Assembly (NCBI GenBank): GCA_965247975.1
Contig: OZ252050.1
Span: forward strand, 496,001-560,000
Direction: 5' to 3'
DNA: 64,000 nucleotides
Source of the DNA: Taishania sp965247975
GTDB lineage: Bacteria; Bacteroidota; Bacteroidia; Flavobacteriales_D; Crocinitomicaceae
Of this stretch, positions 52,873 to 61,517 are shown one piece after another. The notes under the pieces were generated by a model. The model did not search any database. It saw only the letters and a program-made list of their open reading frames with translations, and was not told the DNA's origin. Made by a program: the position numbers and the translations under genes. How positions within the stretch are numbered: the first letter of the stretch is position 1; each line of letters begins with the position of its first letter.

Positions 52873-54150
52873 TTAAGACTTCCTTCCGAATTTTTTATGT
52901 GCAGAAGAAAAATGACCGGCAGACAGTGCTGCTGCAATCGATAATTCTCCAGCAAGTAAAACTGCTCCAATTATTTCTGCAAACTTTCTTGATTTACCGG
53001 CTCCATAGCACCCCATTAGATCTAAGCATTCTTTTTGTGTTGGAAGCGAAGTACCTCCTCCAATCGTACCAACAATTAAATTAGGCAAAGTGATACTTGC
53101 ATAAAGAGAACCTTCAGCCGTTTTTTCCATACGAGTGATTCCCGTCGCTGCTTCAGAAACACAAGCTACGTCCTGTCCTGTTGCCATGAAAAGGGCTGTA
53201 AGTCCATTCGCGTAATGTCCTTGAGCACCAATCGCACCACTTTGGATAACTCCAATCGTCGATGAACGCCAGTATTCTGCCATAGCATTTGGTGTGGTTT
53301 TCAGTACTTCATTAACTACTTTTTCCGAGATGACAATTTCTGTGGTAATTTTTTTCCCTCGGACATTTGAAAAAGATCCTGCAGTTGCTTTTTTATCCCC
53401 TGAATAGTTCCCTTCGATGAACCAAAATTCAGGTTTTACAGGACAGTTTTGAACGATATATTTACAAATAGCATCTGTGCAAATTGTAACCATATTTTGT
53501 CCTGATGCATCTCCTGTTTGATATTCAAAAATAAGAATCAAATGATTTCCTTCAACATTGGTTCGAACATCCATTAACTCTGCGAAGCGGCTATTTTCAC
53601 TTGTTATTTTTTGATATGTCGACATATTGTCCATTACCCAAACTAAGAAAAGACCTAATTCACCCAAATGTTTGAATTTAAAGACAGGACTTCGCTGAAC
53701 ACCTTCAATCAGACAAATAGAGGTTGCACCTCCAGACAAATAGCAGGCTTTTACCCCGCGATGATAGGAAGCCACCAAGGCACCTTCGCTTGTAGCTAAT
53801 GGAACATAAAAATCGCCTTGTGCGGCAGATCCTAGGACGCGAACAGGACCAATTATTCCAGTTGGAACCGTGGTTTGGCCAATGTAATTCTCAATGTTAC
53901 CTTGAAAAGATTCTATAGCCGTAAAAGCTTTTTCGTTCGTTAAGTATTCTAGTTTTGAATCTGTTTCTTCCATGAGAAACTTTTTGCGTGCAAGGGTGCT
54001 TTCTTTTGAAACACCAAACTCAATTGGTAATCGATCCAATTGTTCGTTAATGTCCGATTTTTCACTAATTTTTTTTGCAATTGCTTCAATGTGTTCAAAG
54101 GTTGATATAATCTTTAAAGCCTTGTTGGTTTTGTCTGAGGATGTTGCCAT
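52873..54150 (-). CDS. Hydroxymethylglutaryl-CoA reductase, class I
   Basis: A 425-residue soluble enzyme that would reduce HMG-CoA to mevalonate with NADPH. Catalytic residues can be aligned to the class I family: E122 in ATSEGALVAS, K253 in GDKKAT, D327 in TGQDVAC and H418 in FSSAHKKFG. The substrate loop ENYIGQTTVPTGIIGP (87-102) and the coenzyme motif GDASGQNM (213-220, variant of GDAMGMN) are present. It lacks the membrane domain of eukaryotic forms. It heads the seven-gene minus-strand run. Its lone presence beside lipid-type genes suggests it feeds a dedicated isoprenoid branch, or acts on a related thioester. Confidence 0.9.
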   Translation of the reverse strand: MATSSDKTNKALKIISTFEHIEAIAKKISEKSDINEQLDRLPIEFGVSKESTLARKKFLMEETDSKLEYLTNEKAFTAIESFQGNIENYIGQTTVPTGIIGPVRVLGSAAQGDFYVPLATSEGALVASYHRGVKACYLSGGATSICLIEGVQRSPVFKFKHLGELGLFLVWVMDNMSTYQKITSENSRFAELMDVRTNVEGNHLILIFEYQTGDASGQNMVTICTDAICKYIVQNCPVKPEFWFIEGNYSGDKKATAGSFSNVRGKKITTEIVISEKVVNEVLKTTPNAMAEYWRSSTIGVIQSGAIGAQGHYANGLTALFMATGQDVACVSEAATGITRMEKTAEGSLYASITLPNLIVGTIGGGTSLPTQKECLDLMGCYGAGKSRKFAEIIGAVLLAGELSIAAALSAGHFSSAHKKFGRKS

Positions 54151-54571
54151 TAATAAGTAATTTTACTGTAAGTGTTTATAATATAACTTTATTTTGACCA
54201 AACGTTTAATTAACTGAATTGTTTTGAAAATCACGTCTTTAAATTTAATGGTTTTTACAATTCTTATGACAAAAAAATATGAATAATGGATTTTAGGTAC
54301 ATGGAATGGCATATAATTTTAATTAAGATGTTTGAAATCAGCTTTTAATATCTGGTAATAATTCGGATCTTATGAAGTCCTATTTCTAATTTTGGCCAAA
54401 TAGATTTTTCCTCAATTTTAGATTTGAAGAAAAATTTATTAGAATTTTCAAATCTCAGAATAAATTTGAATTCAAGTTTTGGCGATATCTTAAAATCGCA
54501 GTCAAAAGACCCTAGAAATCAGATGCTTTTGTGAACCCGAACGGTAGCGTGCGGAGTTAAATTCCAAATGT
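54151..54571. other. Gene-free stretch of 421 bp upstream of the HMG-CoA reductase operon
   Basis: An AT-rich stretch with no credible coding frame. The part next to 54150 should carry the operon promoter; on the minus strand TTTG is followed about 15 bases later by TATTATAA (around 54170-54200), which is not the usual TAnnTTTG. I see no terminator with a clear stem and T run for the adjacent dus gene. Confidence 0.55.
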
Positions 54572-55567
54572 TCACCAACCATTGTTTCTCGCATCCGTCA
54601 ATATTTCACTCACAGCCAAATGATACGCATCCATCGATTTCGCTTTTTTTATCTTTTTGTAGGTCTTGTGTGGATTTTCGAAAGATTCAGAAAAATATTC
54701 CCAAAAAGACGTCATTTTAATAAGCACATGACTTTTTCCAGAGAGTGCACTGGAATATCCATCAAATAAATCGTCGATAAAGTTTTTGAAAATTTCGATC
54801 CGGTTTTCAGGGTATATTTCTGTATCTGCTTTTATCATGGAAGGTAAAAAGGGATCTGAAATTAATCCGCGACCAATCATCCAATGGTTAATTGATGGAA
54901 ATAATTCTTGCATTCTACGAAAATCGGACACCGAACGGATATCGCCGTTGTAGTAGACGGTGTGTTTGGTTTTGTCCAAACAATTTTGAAAGGAAACCAA
55001 ATCAACTGCGCCTTTATACAGTTGTTTTCCAATGCGCGCATGAATCGCTACGTTTTTAATTGGATATTTATCGAGAATAGGGAAAACATCTAAAATCTCC
55101 GTCGGATTGTCATAACCCATGCGCATTTTCATGGATACGATTACATCAGATTCGTTATGCACTTTCTTCAACACTTCATCAATTCGAGCAGGATCATTGA
55201 TCAACCCAGAACCCATACAACGTTTTGTCACCATAGGATAAGGACATCCCAAATTCCAATTAAGTTCTTTGTATCCCAAGCTTTGAATGTATTTCACCAC
55301 AAAAAGAAATTCTTCCGAATCATTAGTCATCACCTGAGGAATCAATTCATTCACTAAATTGTTTTTTGGCAATAAGTCACGTTCATAACTCGATTTAATT
55401 TCCAATTTTCCATTCAAACGAATGTAAGGAGCATAATAGGTGTCTATGCCGCCAAAATATTTCTCGATTCCATTGCGAAAACGATATTCGGTGAAACTTT
55501 GAAGGGGAGATGAGAGAAGGGAGTAAGTCAATCTAATACTGTTTCTTGCAAAGATTACCTTTTTCAA
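54572..55567 (-). CDS. dus: tRNA-dihydrouridine synthase
   Basis: A 331-residue cytoplasmic flavoenzyme that reduces uridine to dihydrouridine in tRNA. TIM-barrel motifs are LLSSPLQSFTEYRFR, NWNLGCPYPMVTKRCMGSGL (catalytic Cys in GCP), VSMKMRMGY, AIHARIGKQLYKG, YNGDI and MIGRGLISDPFL. The length is normal. The start codon is TTG at 55567; a second TTG at 55531 would begin just before the first strand and is equally possible. It is probably the DusC/Dus-like paralogue common in Bacteroidota; the target uridine is not readable from sequence. Confidence 0.93.
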   Translation of the reverse strand: MKKVIFARNSIRLTYSLLSSPLQSFTEYRFRNGIEKYFGGIDTYYAPYIRLNGKLEIKSSYERDLLPKNNLVNELIPQVMTNDSEEFLFVVKYIQSLGYKELNWNLGCPYPMVTKRCMGSGLINDPARIDEVLKKVHNESDVIVSMKMRMGYDNPTEILDVFPILDKYPIKNVAIHARIGKQLYKGAVDLVSFQNCLDKTKHTVYYNGDIRSVSDFRRMQELFPSINHWMIGRGLISDPFLPSMIKADTEIYPENRIEIFKNFIDDLFDGYSSALSGKSHVLIKMTSFWEYFSESFENPHKTYKKIKKAKSMDAYHLAVSEILTDARNNGW

Positions 55568-55774
55568 GCGATTTTCAGCAATTGGATTTTAAAATGATGA
55601 ATTTGAATTGGTTGTTAAATCTTAATAATTTGCATTTTTTTAGCTTTCACATGAACTTAGTTGTCTGTAATCATATTTACAAAATAAATTCAAATTGGAT
55701 TGAATTTTGGAATTGATTGTTTTTTATAGAAGCAGATATCCATGTAAATGAATGATTTGAATTAGTTTTGCCGT

Positions 55775-56773
55775 ATGAGAATTGTCGTGTTATATTATTT
55801 TTCCGTTGTTTTATTTCAAAGCTTTGCACAATCAAGCCTAGTTGTACTTCAAGGTCCAACTCAGGGAACAATTTATAACATCAAGTATTTGGATATTGAA
55901 AATCGAAATTTTCAGAATAAAATAGAGGAGATTTTGAAGTCATTCGACAATTCAGTTTCAACGTATAACCCAAATTCAATTATTTCTAGGATAAATAGAA
56001 ATGATTCGCTGGTAGAAATAGACGAATATTTTCGCACGTGCTTCGTAAAAGCGAAGGAAATTTGGAAGCAAACCGACGGAAGTTTCGATCCGACTGTTCA
56101 ACCTTTGGTAAACGCTTTTGGCTTTGGACAAGCGAAGGCATCTAACATATCTTCAGAGCTTATTGATAGCCTACTTCAATTCATAAATTTTGATTTGATT
56201 GACCTGGTGGATAATAGAATTGTTAAAAAAGATTCAAGGGTTCAATTGGATTTTAATGCTTTTGCTCAAGGATATTCAGTTGATTTAATTGCTCAGTTTT
56301 TAGAAGAAAATAGGATCCAAAGTTTCATCATTGAAATTGGAGGCGAAGTATATGCTAAAGGTCATCAAGAAAACTTAAGCCCTTGGTATGTTGGAATTGA
56401 AAAACCCATTGAGAATGTAATGGACGAAAATCCTTATGAAGTAATTTTACCACTTGAAAACCAAGCAATCGCAACATCGGGCAATTACAGAAAATTTGTT
56501 GTTGAGAATGGCGTGAAATACGGACATCAACTAAATCCTAAAACGGGATATCCAGCAAAGAATAATCTTTTAAGTGTGACAATCATTGCTAATAATTGTT
56601 TATCTGCGGATGCTTATGCAACAGGAATTTTGGTTTTAGGACTTGAAAAAGGTCTAGAATTTTTGCAAATTCATCCAGAATTGGAGGCATATCTTATTTA
56701 TTCAAATGAAAATGGCCAATTTCAGACCTTCGCATCACCAAGTTTGATTGAGTCGCTAATTTTTCCTGAATAG
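55775..56773 (+). CDS. apbE: FAD:protein FMN transferase (ApbE family)
   Basis: A 332-residue exported enzyme (signal peptide 1-18, QSFAQ) that attaches FMN covalently to Thr/Ser of target flavoproteins in the periplasm, using FAD. Family motifs are TQGTIYNIKY, STYNPNSIISRIN, DGSFDPTVQPLV, FNAFAQGYSVD (variant of LNGIAKGY), FIIEIGGEVYAKG, ATSGNYRKF, GHQLNPKTGYP and SADAYATGILVLG with the metal-binding Asp. It is convergent with a gene for a DUF2271 protein, a domain often found beside ApbE. No Nqr or Rnf genes are in the window, so its target is unknown. Confidence 0.93.
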   Translation: MRIVVLYYFSVVLFQSFAQSSLVVLQGPTQGTIYNIKYLDIENRNFQNKIEEILKSFDNSVSTYNPNSIISRINRNDSLVEIDEYFRTCFVKAKEIWKQTDGSFDPTVQPLVNAFGFGQAKASNISSELIDSLLQFINFDLIDLVDNRIVKKDSRVQLDFNAFAQGYSVDLIAQFLEENRIQSFIIEIGGEVYAKGHQENLSPWYVGIEKPIENVMDENPYEVILPLENQAIATSGNYRKFVVENGVKYGHQLNPKTGYPAKNNLLSVTIIANNCLSADAYATGILVLGLEKGLEFLQIHPELEAYLIYSNENGQFQTFASPSLIESLIFPE

Positions 56774-56830
56774 TAATTAAATTGAATTTTTAACTGAGTT
56801 GACTAAGATTTGTAACACAAAGGTTGAAAC

Positions 56831-56864
56831 AAAAAAACACCCTTTCAAAATTGAAAAGGTGTTT
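56831..56864 (-). terminator. Rho-independent terminator of the DUF2271 gene
   Basis: A 12-bp stem with one mismatch (arms 56835-56846 and 56853-56864, AAACACC/GGTGTTT) and a 6-base loop. On the minus strand it is followed by a T run (56831-56837 read in reverse). It lies between the convergent apbE and DUF2271 genes. Confidence 0.8.
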
Positions 56865-56889
56865 GGGTTATAGAATCCTTAAAGTGTTT

Positions 56890-57696
56890 TTATTCAATCA
56901 TCACTTTTTTCGTTGTTGACAAAGTTCCATCCGAAACTTTCACAAAATAGATACCTGCTGTAAATTTTGAAACGTCAATCGTTTTAGTTTTGGTTGACAC
57001 ATCAAGTTGTCCTTCGAAGAGTACATTTCCTAAGAGATCAATGATGGAAAAATCTGTTGCACTTTGATAATCAATCGATAAAGCTCCATCTGTGCTTGGG
57101 TTGGGATAAACCATCACAGCTGACAATCCATTTTCTGAAATTCCAGCTCCACTTGCTACCACCCAATTAACTGAAATTCCAGTAAAATTTGAATCATCGG
57201 CTGGGTTTTGCAATTCGTCATTTGACGATTTATTAAAGGTGAATGAACGCACAGCACCTCCACCTGCTCCATGTGCCCAAGTTGATTCAACAGTAATTTT
57301 ATACACACCATCATCAACAGTATTTCCTGTAACATCAGTTCCATCCCATGTTAAGTTTTTTTGTGTATAACTGGTTAATGTTGCTCCAGTTGATGCGCTT
57401 ACAACGTTGCAATTCGCGGACATACAATTATTTGCGGCTCCACCAGAATTAACGGCCCAAGTTGGTAAATGATCTTTAGTGCCGTTTCCAGCTCGTCTGT
57501 AAAGTGATTTCACAAAAGCACCATTGGCATCTTGGATCCAAATTGCCAAGACATTTTTAGCTCCAGAATACCCGGAATGAGCAGTTGGGGTATAAGTCAA
57601 AGTCAAAGTCCCAACTGTTTGAGCATTTCCAACGGAGGTGATACACAAGATAATCGCGAAAGCCACTATACTTAAAAAGTTATTCTTCATTTTCAT
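56890..57696 (-). CDS. Secreted DUF2271 protein with T9SS sorting domain
   Basis: A 268-residue exported protein. The signal peptide (1-25) is followed by a DUF2271 domain (about 27-165) with NVLAIWIQDANGAFVKSLYRRAGNGTK, LPTWAVNSG, LTWDGTDVTGNTVDDGVYKITVE and the beta-sandwich ending in RSFTFNKS. The C-terminus (about 190-268) is a type A T9SS domain (VYPNPSTDGALSIDY, GIYFVKVSDG, KVMIE). DUF2271 proteins commonly neighbour ApbE and PepSY flavoproteins and are thought to be periplasmic; here the sorting domain sends it to the surface. It has a stem-loop terminator. The start could be at 57696 or 57690. Confidence 0.83.
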   Translation of the reverse strand: MKMKNNFLSIVAFAIILCITSVGNAQTVGTLTLTYTPTAHSGYSGAKNVLAIWIQDANGAFVKSLYRRAGNGTKDHLPTWAVNSGGAANNCMSANCNVVSASTGATLTSYTQKNLTWDGTDVTGNTVDDGVYKITVESTWAHGAGGGAVRSFTFNKSSNDELQNPADDSNFTGISVNWVVASGAGISENGLSAVMVYPNPSTDGALSIDYQSATDFSIIDLLGNVLFEGQLDVSTKTKTIDVSKFTAGIYFVKVSDGTLSTTKKVMIE

Positions 57697-57777
57697 TTCA
57701 AATTTTATGTGAATGTAGGTATTTTTTAAAAATGTGTTGGAAATTTGAAAAAATGTAATTGAAATTTTAATAGAATT

Positions 57778-58353
57778 TTAAGAATTTCGTAAAATGTTGC
57801 TTTTTGCTATATCATTTGCTACTTTTTTTTTATATCCAAGTTTTAGATAAACAACAGATCGCGCTTCAAAATAATCGGCATTTGTTGAGTTAATGTGAAT
57901 TGCTTGATTATAATTTTTTAAGGCTTCCTTGTATTGATTTAATTGCATAAGTGCATTTCCTTTGTAATAATAGGCGTCGGCATTTTGATCTTCAAGTTCG
58001 TTTACTTTTTTAAAATCAATGATCGCTTCATGTAGATTACCTAGTTTTTGATGCATAAGTCCTCTTAAAAAATAGCCATCCACGTTTGAATCATCGTTTC
58101 TAATTTGCTGACTAAAATCTTCAAGCGCCCCTTTGTAATCATGTTGCATTTCTTTAACGATCCCTCGTTCCAAATAAATCGTTGAGTCATTTGGGTGAAT
58201 GGCTATGATTTGCGTAAAATAACTAATTGCCTCCTCAAATTGTGACTCATAAATTGCATTTTTGGCACATTTGAATAAGAATTCTTGTTCTGTTTGTGAA
58301 AACCCTTTTGGAGACGCTAAAAAGAGACTTATGAAAAATAAATACTTGATCAT
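57778..58353 (-). CDS. Exported TPR protein
   Basis: A 191-residue protein with a signal peptide (1-19, KGFSQ) and five tetratricopeptide repeats (about 22-185), for example EEAISYFTQIIAIHPNDSTIYLERG and NADAYYYKGNALMQLNQYKEAL. TPR solenoids scaffold protein-protein contacts. Here it lies 31 bases after the alpha/beta hydrolase as the last gene of the dxr run, so it is probably co-transcribed with genes it does not obviously serve. Its partner is unknown. Confidence 0.82.
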   Translation of the reverse strand: MIKYLFFISLFLASPKGFSQTEQEFLFKCAKNAIYESQFEEAISYFTQIIAIHPNDSTIYLERGIVKEMQHDYKGALEDFSQQIRNDDSNVDGYFLRGLMHQKLGNLHEAIIDFKKVNELEDQNADAYYYKGNALMQLNQYKEALKNYNQAIHINSTNADYFEARSVVYLKLGYKKKVANDIAKSNILRNS

Positions 58354-58384
58354 GAATTAATAGTTGAACGGCCTAAAATTAAAA

Positions 58385-59029
58385 CTATTCTTTTAAATTT
58401 TTCTTAAGTATATTACTCACTTCCTTGGCATCACTCACCACCATCAAATGTCCACCACCTTCAATAAGGTGCTGAATTTCGAACTTTTTTGGTGGAAAAA
58501 TTTTGTCATCGGTCCCATGGATTCGTATCGCATTTTTTGGGTATTCTGTATTCTCCCATATTGAAATTGCTTCCAACGCCCAACGAATAAAATGGGGATC
58601 GTTTTCGCGAATAATTTGATCTAACAACTCTTTTTCGCTTTGGGTTTTAGTGCCAAATAAGCGATGTGCCATTTTGTTTGGTTGGGTAAAATACTTTGAT
58701 GGAACGTACTTGTACAAACCAAGTTTGCCAGCAATTTTCATCCGAAGTGGTTTTTCTTTTTTGCCAATGATTGTGCTCAACAGAAAAAGCTTTTCGGGTT
58801 TTTTTAATTTTGAAATTTCAACGGAAAGCATACCACCAAACGACAAACCCATCAATGAAAAAGGTTCTGAATCATTTATGTTTTCGCTCATGCGCACGGC
58901 ATAATGATCTAAAGTTTCATTTTTCTGAGGCTGCAACCAAGGTATATGAACTAAGTGATGAGGAGCAACATCTAAATATTGAAAAGCACGTTCGTCAGCT
59001 CCAAGTCCAGAAATGCAATAGATTGTCAT
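58385..59029 (-). CDS. Alpha/beta hydrolase
   Basis: A 214-residue cytoplasmic hydrolase. It starts directly at the first strand, MTIYCISGLGADERAF, and has the nucleophile elbow GLSFGG (about 68-73), the Asp strand RIHGTDDKIFPP (about 173-184) and His in EGGGHLM (about 193-199). The frame is open ten residues further upstream, but the ATG at 59029 overlaps the stop of the DUF2891 gene by one base (TAATG), which decides the start. The substrate is unknown. Confidence 0.84.
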   Translation of the reverse strand: MTIYCISGLGADERAFQYLDVAPHHLVHIPWLQPQKNETLDHYAVRMSENINDSEPFSLMGLSFGGMLSVEISKLKKPEKLFLLSTIIGKKEKPLRMKIAGKLGLYKYVPSKYFTQPNKMAHRLFGTKTQSEKELLDQIIRENDPHFIRWALEAISIWENTEYPKNAIRIHGTDDKIFPPKKFEIQHLIEGGGHLMVVSDAKEVSNILKKNLKE

Positions 59030-60123
59030 TATTTGGCGAATTCTTGAAGTAAATTCCAACCAAGATTTTTTTGTTCAGCATAAGCGTAGGTGGCAAAGGA
59101 AGCCAACCAATGTTCGCCCATGTAACCTCCATCAAAAATACTTGGAATGGAATAATTCAAATGCTTATCGGCAACAGGAATTAAGTGCTTGTAGCTTGGG
59201 AATTTACGAGCTATCGTGTATAAACACCACGCGCGACTGAAATTCAAGCCATCCAAATGTACTAAATGCCCATCATCGCGATCACTTACTTTCCCAACTT
59301 CAAGCGTGAATTTTTTCGATTTCGCTTCAGGCAAAAAAGCACCAAACCATTTTTTATATTCTTTTTCGTCTAAAATTCGACACATTAAATTTGCTTCGCA
59401 AAGTGCAGGAGAAAGAAAATCATTGCCACTTGGCTCGTAGTTTATCGGCACATTTTTGTCGTTCATGTAAAACCGTCGAGCGCTTTTATGGATCATCGAT
59501 TTTAAGGGTTCGTTTTTAGAAAATTCAGCATAATCCAACGCAAAAGTCAATCCGAAAGCGGTGTTTGTGTGCTCTCCTGTTCGAATTGGATAGAGCAATT
59601 TCGGTAAAAAAGCAATGTATTTTTCGACAATCATGTATGAAAGTGGCTGTAAAATGGAGCCAATTTCTTTTAATTCAGAATCTGTGGATGAATCCAATTC
59701 TTGTTGTAGTTTCAATAACCAAGTCCAGCCATACATGCGTTCGAAGGAACTATTTAACTTATCATCAAAATAGCGAATTTCGATTTCGATATTTTTTTTC
59801 GTGATGTTTTGCTTGAGTACCTGACGCACTTCTTTCGCTTGACGCAAATCTGGAAATTCTTTCAGCAAATAGACCATCAACCAATGTCCATGAACGGATG
59901 AGTGCCAATCAAAACAACCGTAAAATGCGGGGTGTAATTCTTGCGGTCCTTTCAATCCTGTTTCATCCGTGAGGACTTGATTTAGTTTGTTAGGATATTC
60001 AAGTTGCGCACATTTCAGTGGTAAATCTACGAGTTGTTCTGCGCGGTATTGTGTTAGCACGGTATTTTGCGCAAACAAAAGTGAACATACAAAAAACGAG
60101 GAAATTAAAAGAAGTGTTTTCAT
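59029..60123 (-). CDS. Exported DUF2891 protein
   Basis: A 364-residue exported protein with a signal peptide (1-18, LLFAQ) and a DUF2891 domain covering nearly all of the rest. Recognisable conserved segments are HPAFYGCFDWHSSVHGHW, GEHTNTAFGL, PSGNDFLSPAL, HLDGLNFSRAWCLY and YMGEHWLASFATYA. The pattern of paired Trp/His/Asp residues resembles alpha/alpha toroid glycan-active enzymes, but no activity is established. It is coupled to dxr upstream and to the hydrolase downstream by one-base overlaps. Confidence 0.86.
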   Translation of the reverse strand: MKTLLLISSFFVCSLLFAQNTVLTQYRAEQLVDLPLKCAQLEYPNKLNQVLTDETGLKGPQELHPAFYGCFDWHSSVHGHWLMVYLLKEFPDLRQAKEVRQVLKQNITKKNIEIEIRYFDDKLNSSFERMYGWTWLLKLQQELDSSTDSELKEIGSILQPLSYMIVEKYIAFLPKLLYPIRTGEHTNTAFGLTFALDYAEFSKNEPLKSMIHKSARRFYMNDKNVPINYEPSGNDFLSPALCEANLMCRILDEKEYKKWFGAFLPEAKSKKFTLEVGKVSDRDDGHLVHLDGLNFSRAWCLYTIARKFPSYKHLIPVADKHLNYSIPSIFDGGYMGEHWLASFATYAYAEQKNLGWNLLQEFAK

Positions 60124-61283
60124 TACTTTCCGATAAATTGACGTGCCAACATTCTGCTTTCTTGGTCGGCGGAAATGTAGTCTTCCAATTGAGGTTTTTG
60201 AATCAACGATGATTTATTCATCACAGCTTCATTCAATTTGGCAATTCCTAAAAAGGATAGTTGGTCTTTCAAAAATGCATCCACTGCAATTTCGTTTGCT
60301 GCATTTAATGAACAAGCTGCTGTGCCTCCAAGATTCATAGCGTGGTAAGCCAAATCCAAGTTTCTGAAATTGTTGCGATCGGCTTGCTCAAAGGTCAATT
60401 GTGGATAATCCATAAAATTAAATCGTGGAAATTCTGTCCTCCATCGATCAGGATAGGTCAAAGCAAATTGAATAGGCAATTTCATATCTGGCAAGCCCAT
60501 TTGAGCTTTCATGCTTCCATCTTCGAATTGAACCAACGAATGCACAATGGATTGCGGATGCACAATCACGTCAATTTGTTCTGGTTTTAATTGAAACAAC
60601 CATTTTGCTTCAATGACTTCCAATCCTTTATTCATCAGCGACGCAGAATCGATGGTAATTTTAGCGCCCATGTCCCAGTTTGGATGTTTCAATGCTTGTG
60701 CTTTTGTCACATTCGCTAATTGTTCTGCACTAAATCCACGGAAAGGTCCACCAGAAGCAGTTAGGTAAATTTTTTCAATTTTATTGTGAAATTCTCCTAC
60801 CAAACATTGAAAAATAGCCGAATGTTCCGAATCGACAGGATAAATATTAACACCATTTTTTGCAGCTTCTTGGGTTACTAATTCTCCAGCAACAACCAAG
60901 GTTTCTTTGTTCGCCAAGGCAATGGTTTTCTTAGCCCAAATAGCACGCAGTGTTGGTTTTAAACCAGCATAGCCAACAAGCGCAGTAAGCACAACATCAA
61001 TATCATTGCCTTCAACTACTTGACAAATTGCATCGTCACCTGCATACACGTGAATGTCTTCATCGATCAAAGCATTTTTTACTTTATCGTATTGCGTTTC
61101 ATCGGAAATCACGACTGAATTTGGATGAAACTTCAAAGCTTGCTCAATCAATAAATCAGCATTTCTTCCTGCTGTAATCACTTGCAAATCAAACTTTTCC
61201 GGATAAGCTTCTATGACTTCCAATGCTTGCGTTCCAATAGATCCTGTTGATCCTAAAATGGCAATCCCTTTGCGTTTTTCCAT
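60123..61283 (-). CDS. dxr: 1-deoxy-D-xylulose 5-phosphate reductoisomerase
   Basis: A 386-residue cytoplasmic enzyme of the non-mevalonate (MEP) isoprenoid route, converting DXP to 2-C-methyl-D-erythritol 4-phosphate with NADPH. It has the NADPH motif ILGSTGSIGTQALEV (9-23), ALANKETLVVAGE, PVDSEHSAIFQCL (metal ligands), ASGGPFRG, MGAKITIDSASLMNKGLEVIEA and HPQSIVHSLVQFEDGS. It leads a run of four overlapping or closely spaced genes. It is of interest because an HMG-CoA reductase, the marker of the alternative mevalonate route, lies 6 kb away. Confidence 0.97.
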   Translation of the reverse strand: MEKRKGIAILGSTGSIGTQALEVIEAYPEKFDLQVITAGRNADLLIEQALKFHPNSVVISDETQYDKVKNALIDEDIHVYAGDDAICQVVEGNDIDVVLTALVGYAGLKPTLRAIWAKKTIALANKETLVVAGELVTQEAAKNGVNIYPVDSEHSAIFQCLVGEFHNKIEKIYLTASGGPFRGFSAEQLANVTKAQALKHPNWDMGAKITIDSASLMNKGLEVIEAKWLFQLKPEQIDVIVHPQSIVHSLVQFEDGSMKAQMGLPDMKLPIQFALTYPDRWRTEFPRFNFMDYPQLTFEQADRNNFRNLDLAYHAMNLGGTAACSLNAANEIAVDAFLKDQLSFLGIAKLNEAVMNKSSLIQKPQLEDYISADQESRMLARQFIGK

Positions 61284-61287
61284 GGTA

Positions 61288-61295
61288 CAAAAATA
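61288..61295 (-). promoter_or_regulatory. Putative -7 promoter element of dxr
   Basis: TATTTTTG on the minus strand, a perfect TAnnTTTG match that ends only four bases before the start codon, so the dxr message would be leaderless if this element is used. No -33 TTG is clear. Confidence 0.38.
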
Positions 61296-61517
61296 ATATA
61301 ATTGAGTGGTGGATGAGATTTTTAGATGAAAGTTGTTGTCATTCAGTGGTTACCGAACGCGATTAATCAAACAGAAACTTGGATCTATTGACAGTTGTTA
61401 AATGGCGAATAAGATTCCTGTGAATTATAAAGGAAAAATCACATTCTTTTAGTGTAACATTTTTAAAAGTGATAGTTATTGACTCAACTCATATTTGTAA
61501 ATTAAAACACTTTAATT

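Noticed and set aside
52863..52970. Longer start for the UbiA-like protein
   Set aside because: The extra residues overlap the conserved C-terminus of HMG-CoA reductase; ATG 52862 lies 10 bases after its stop.
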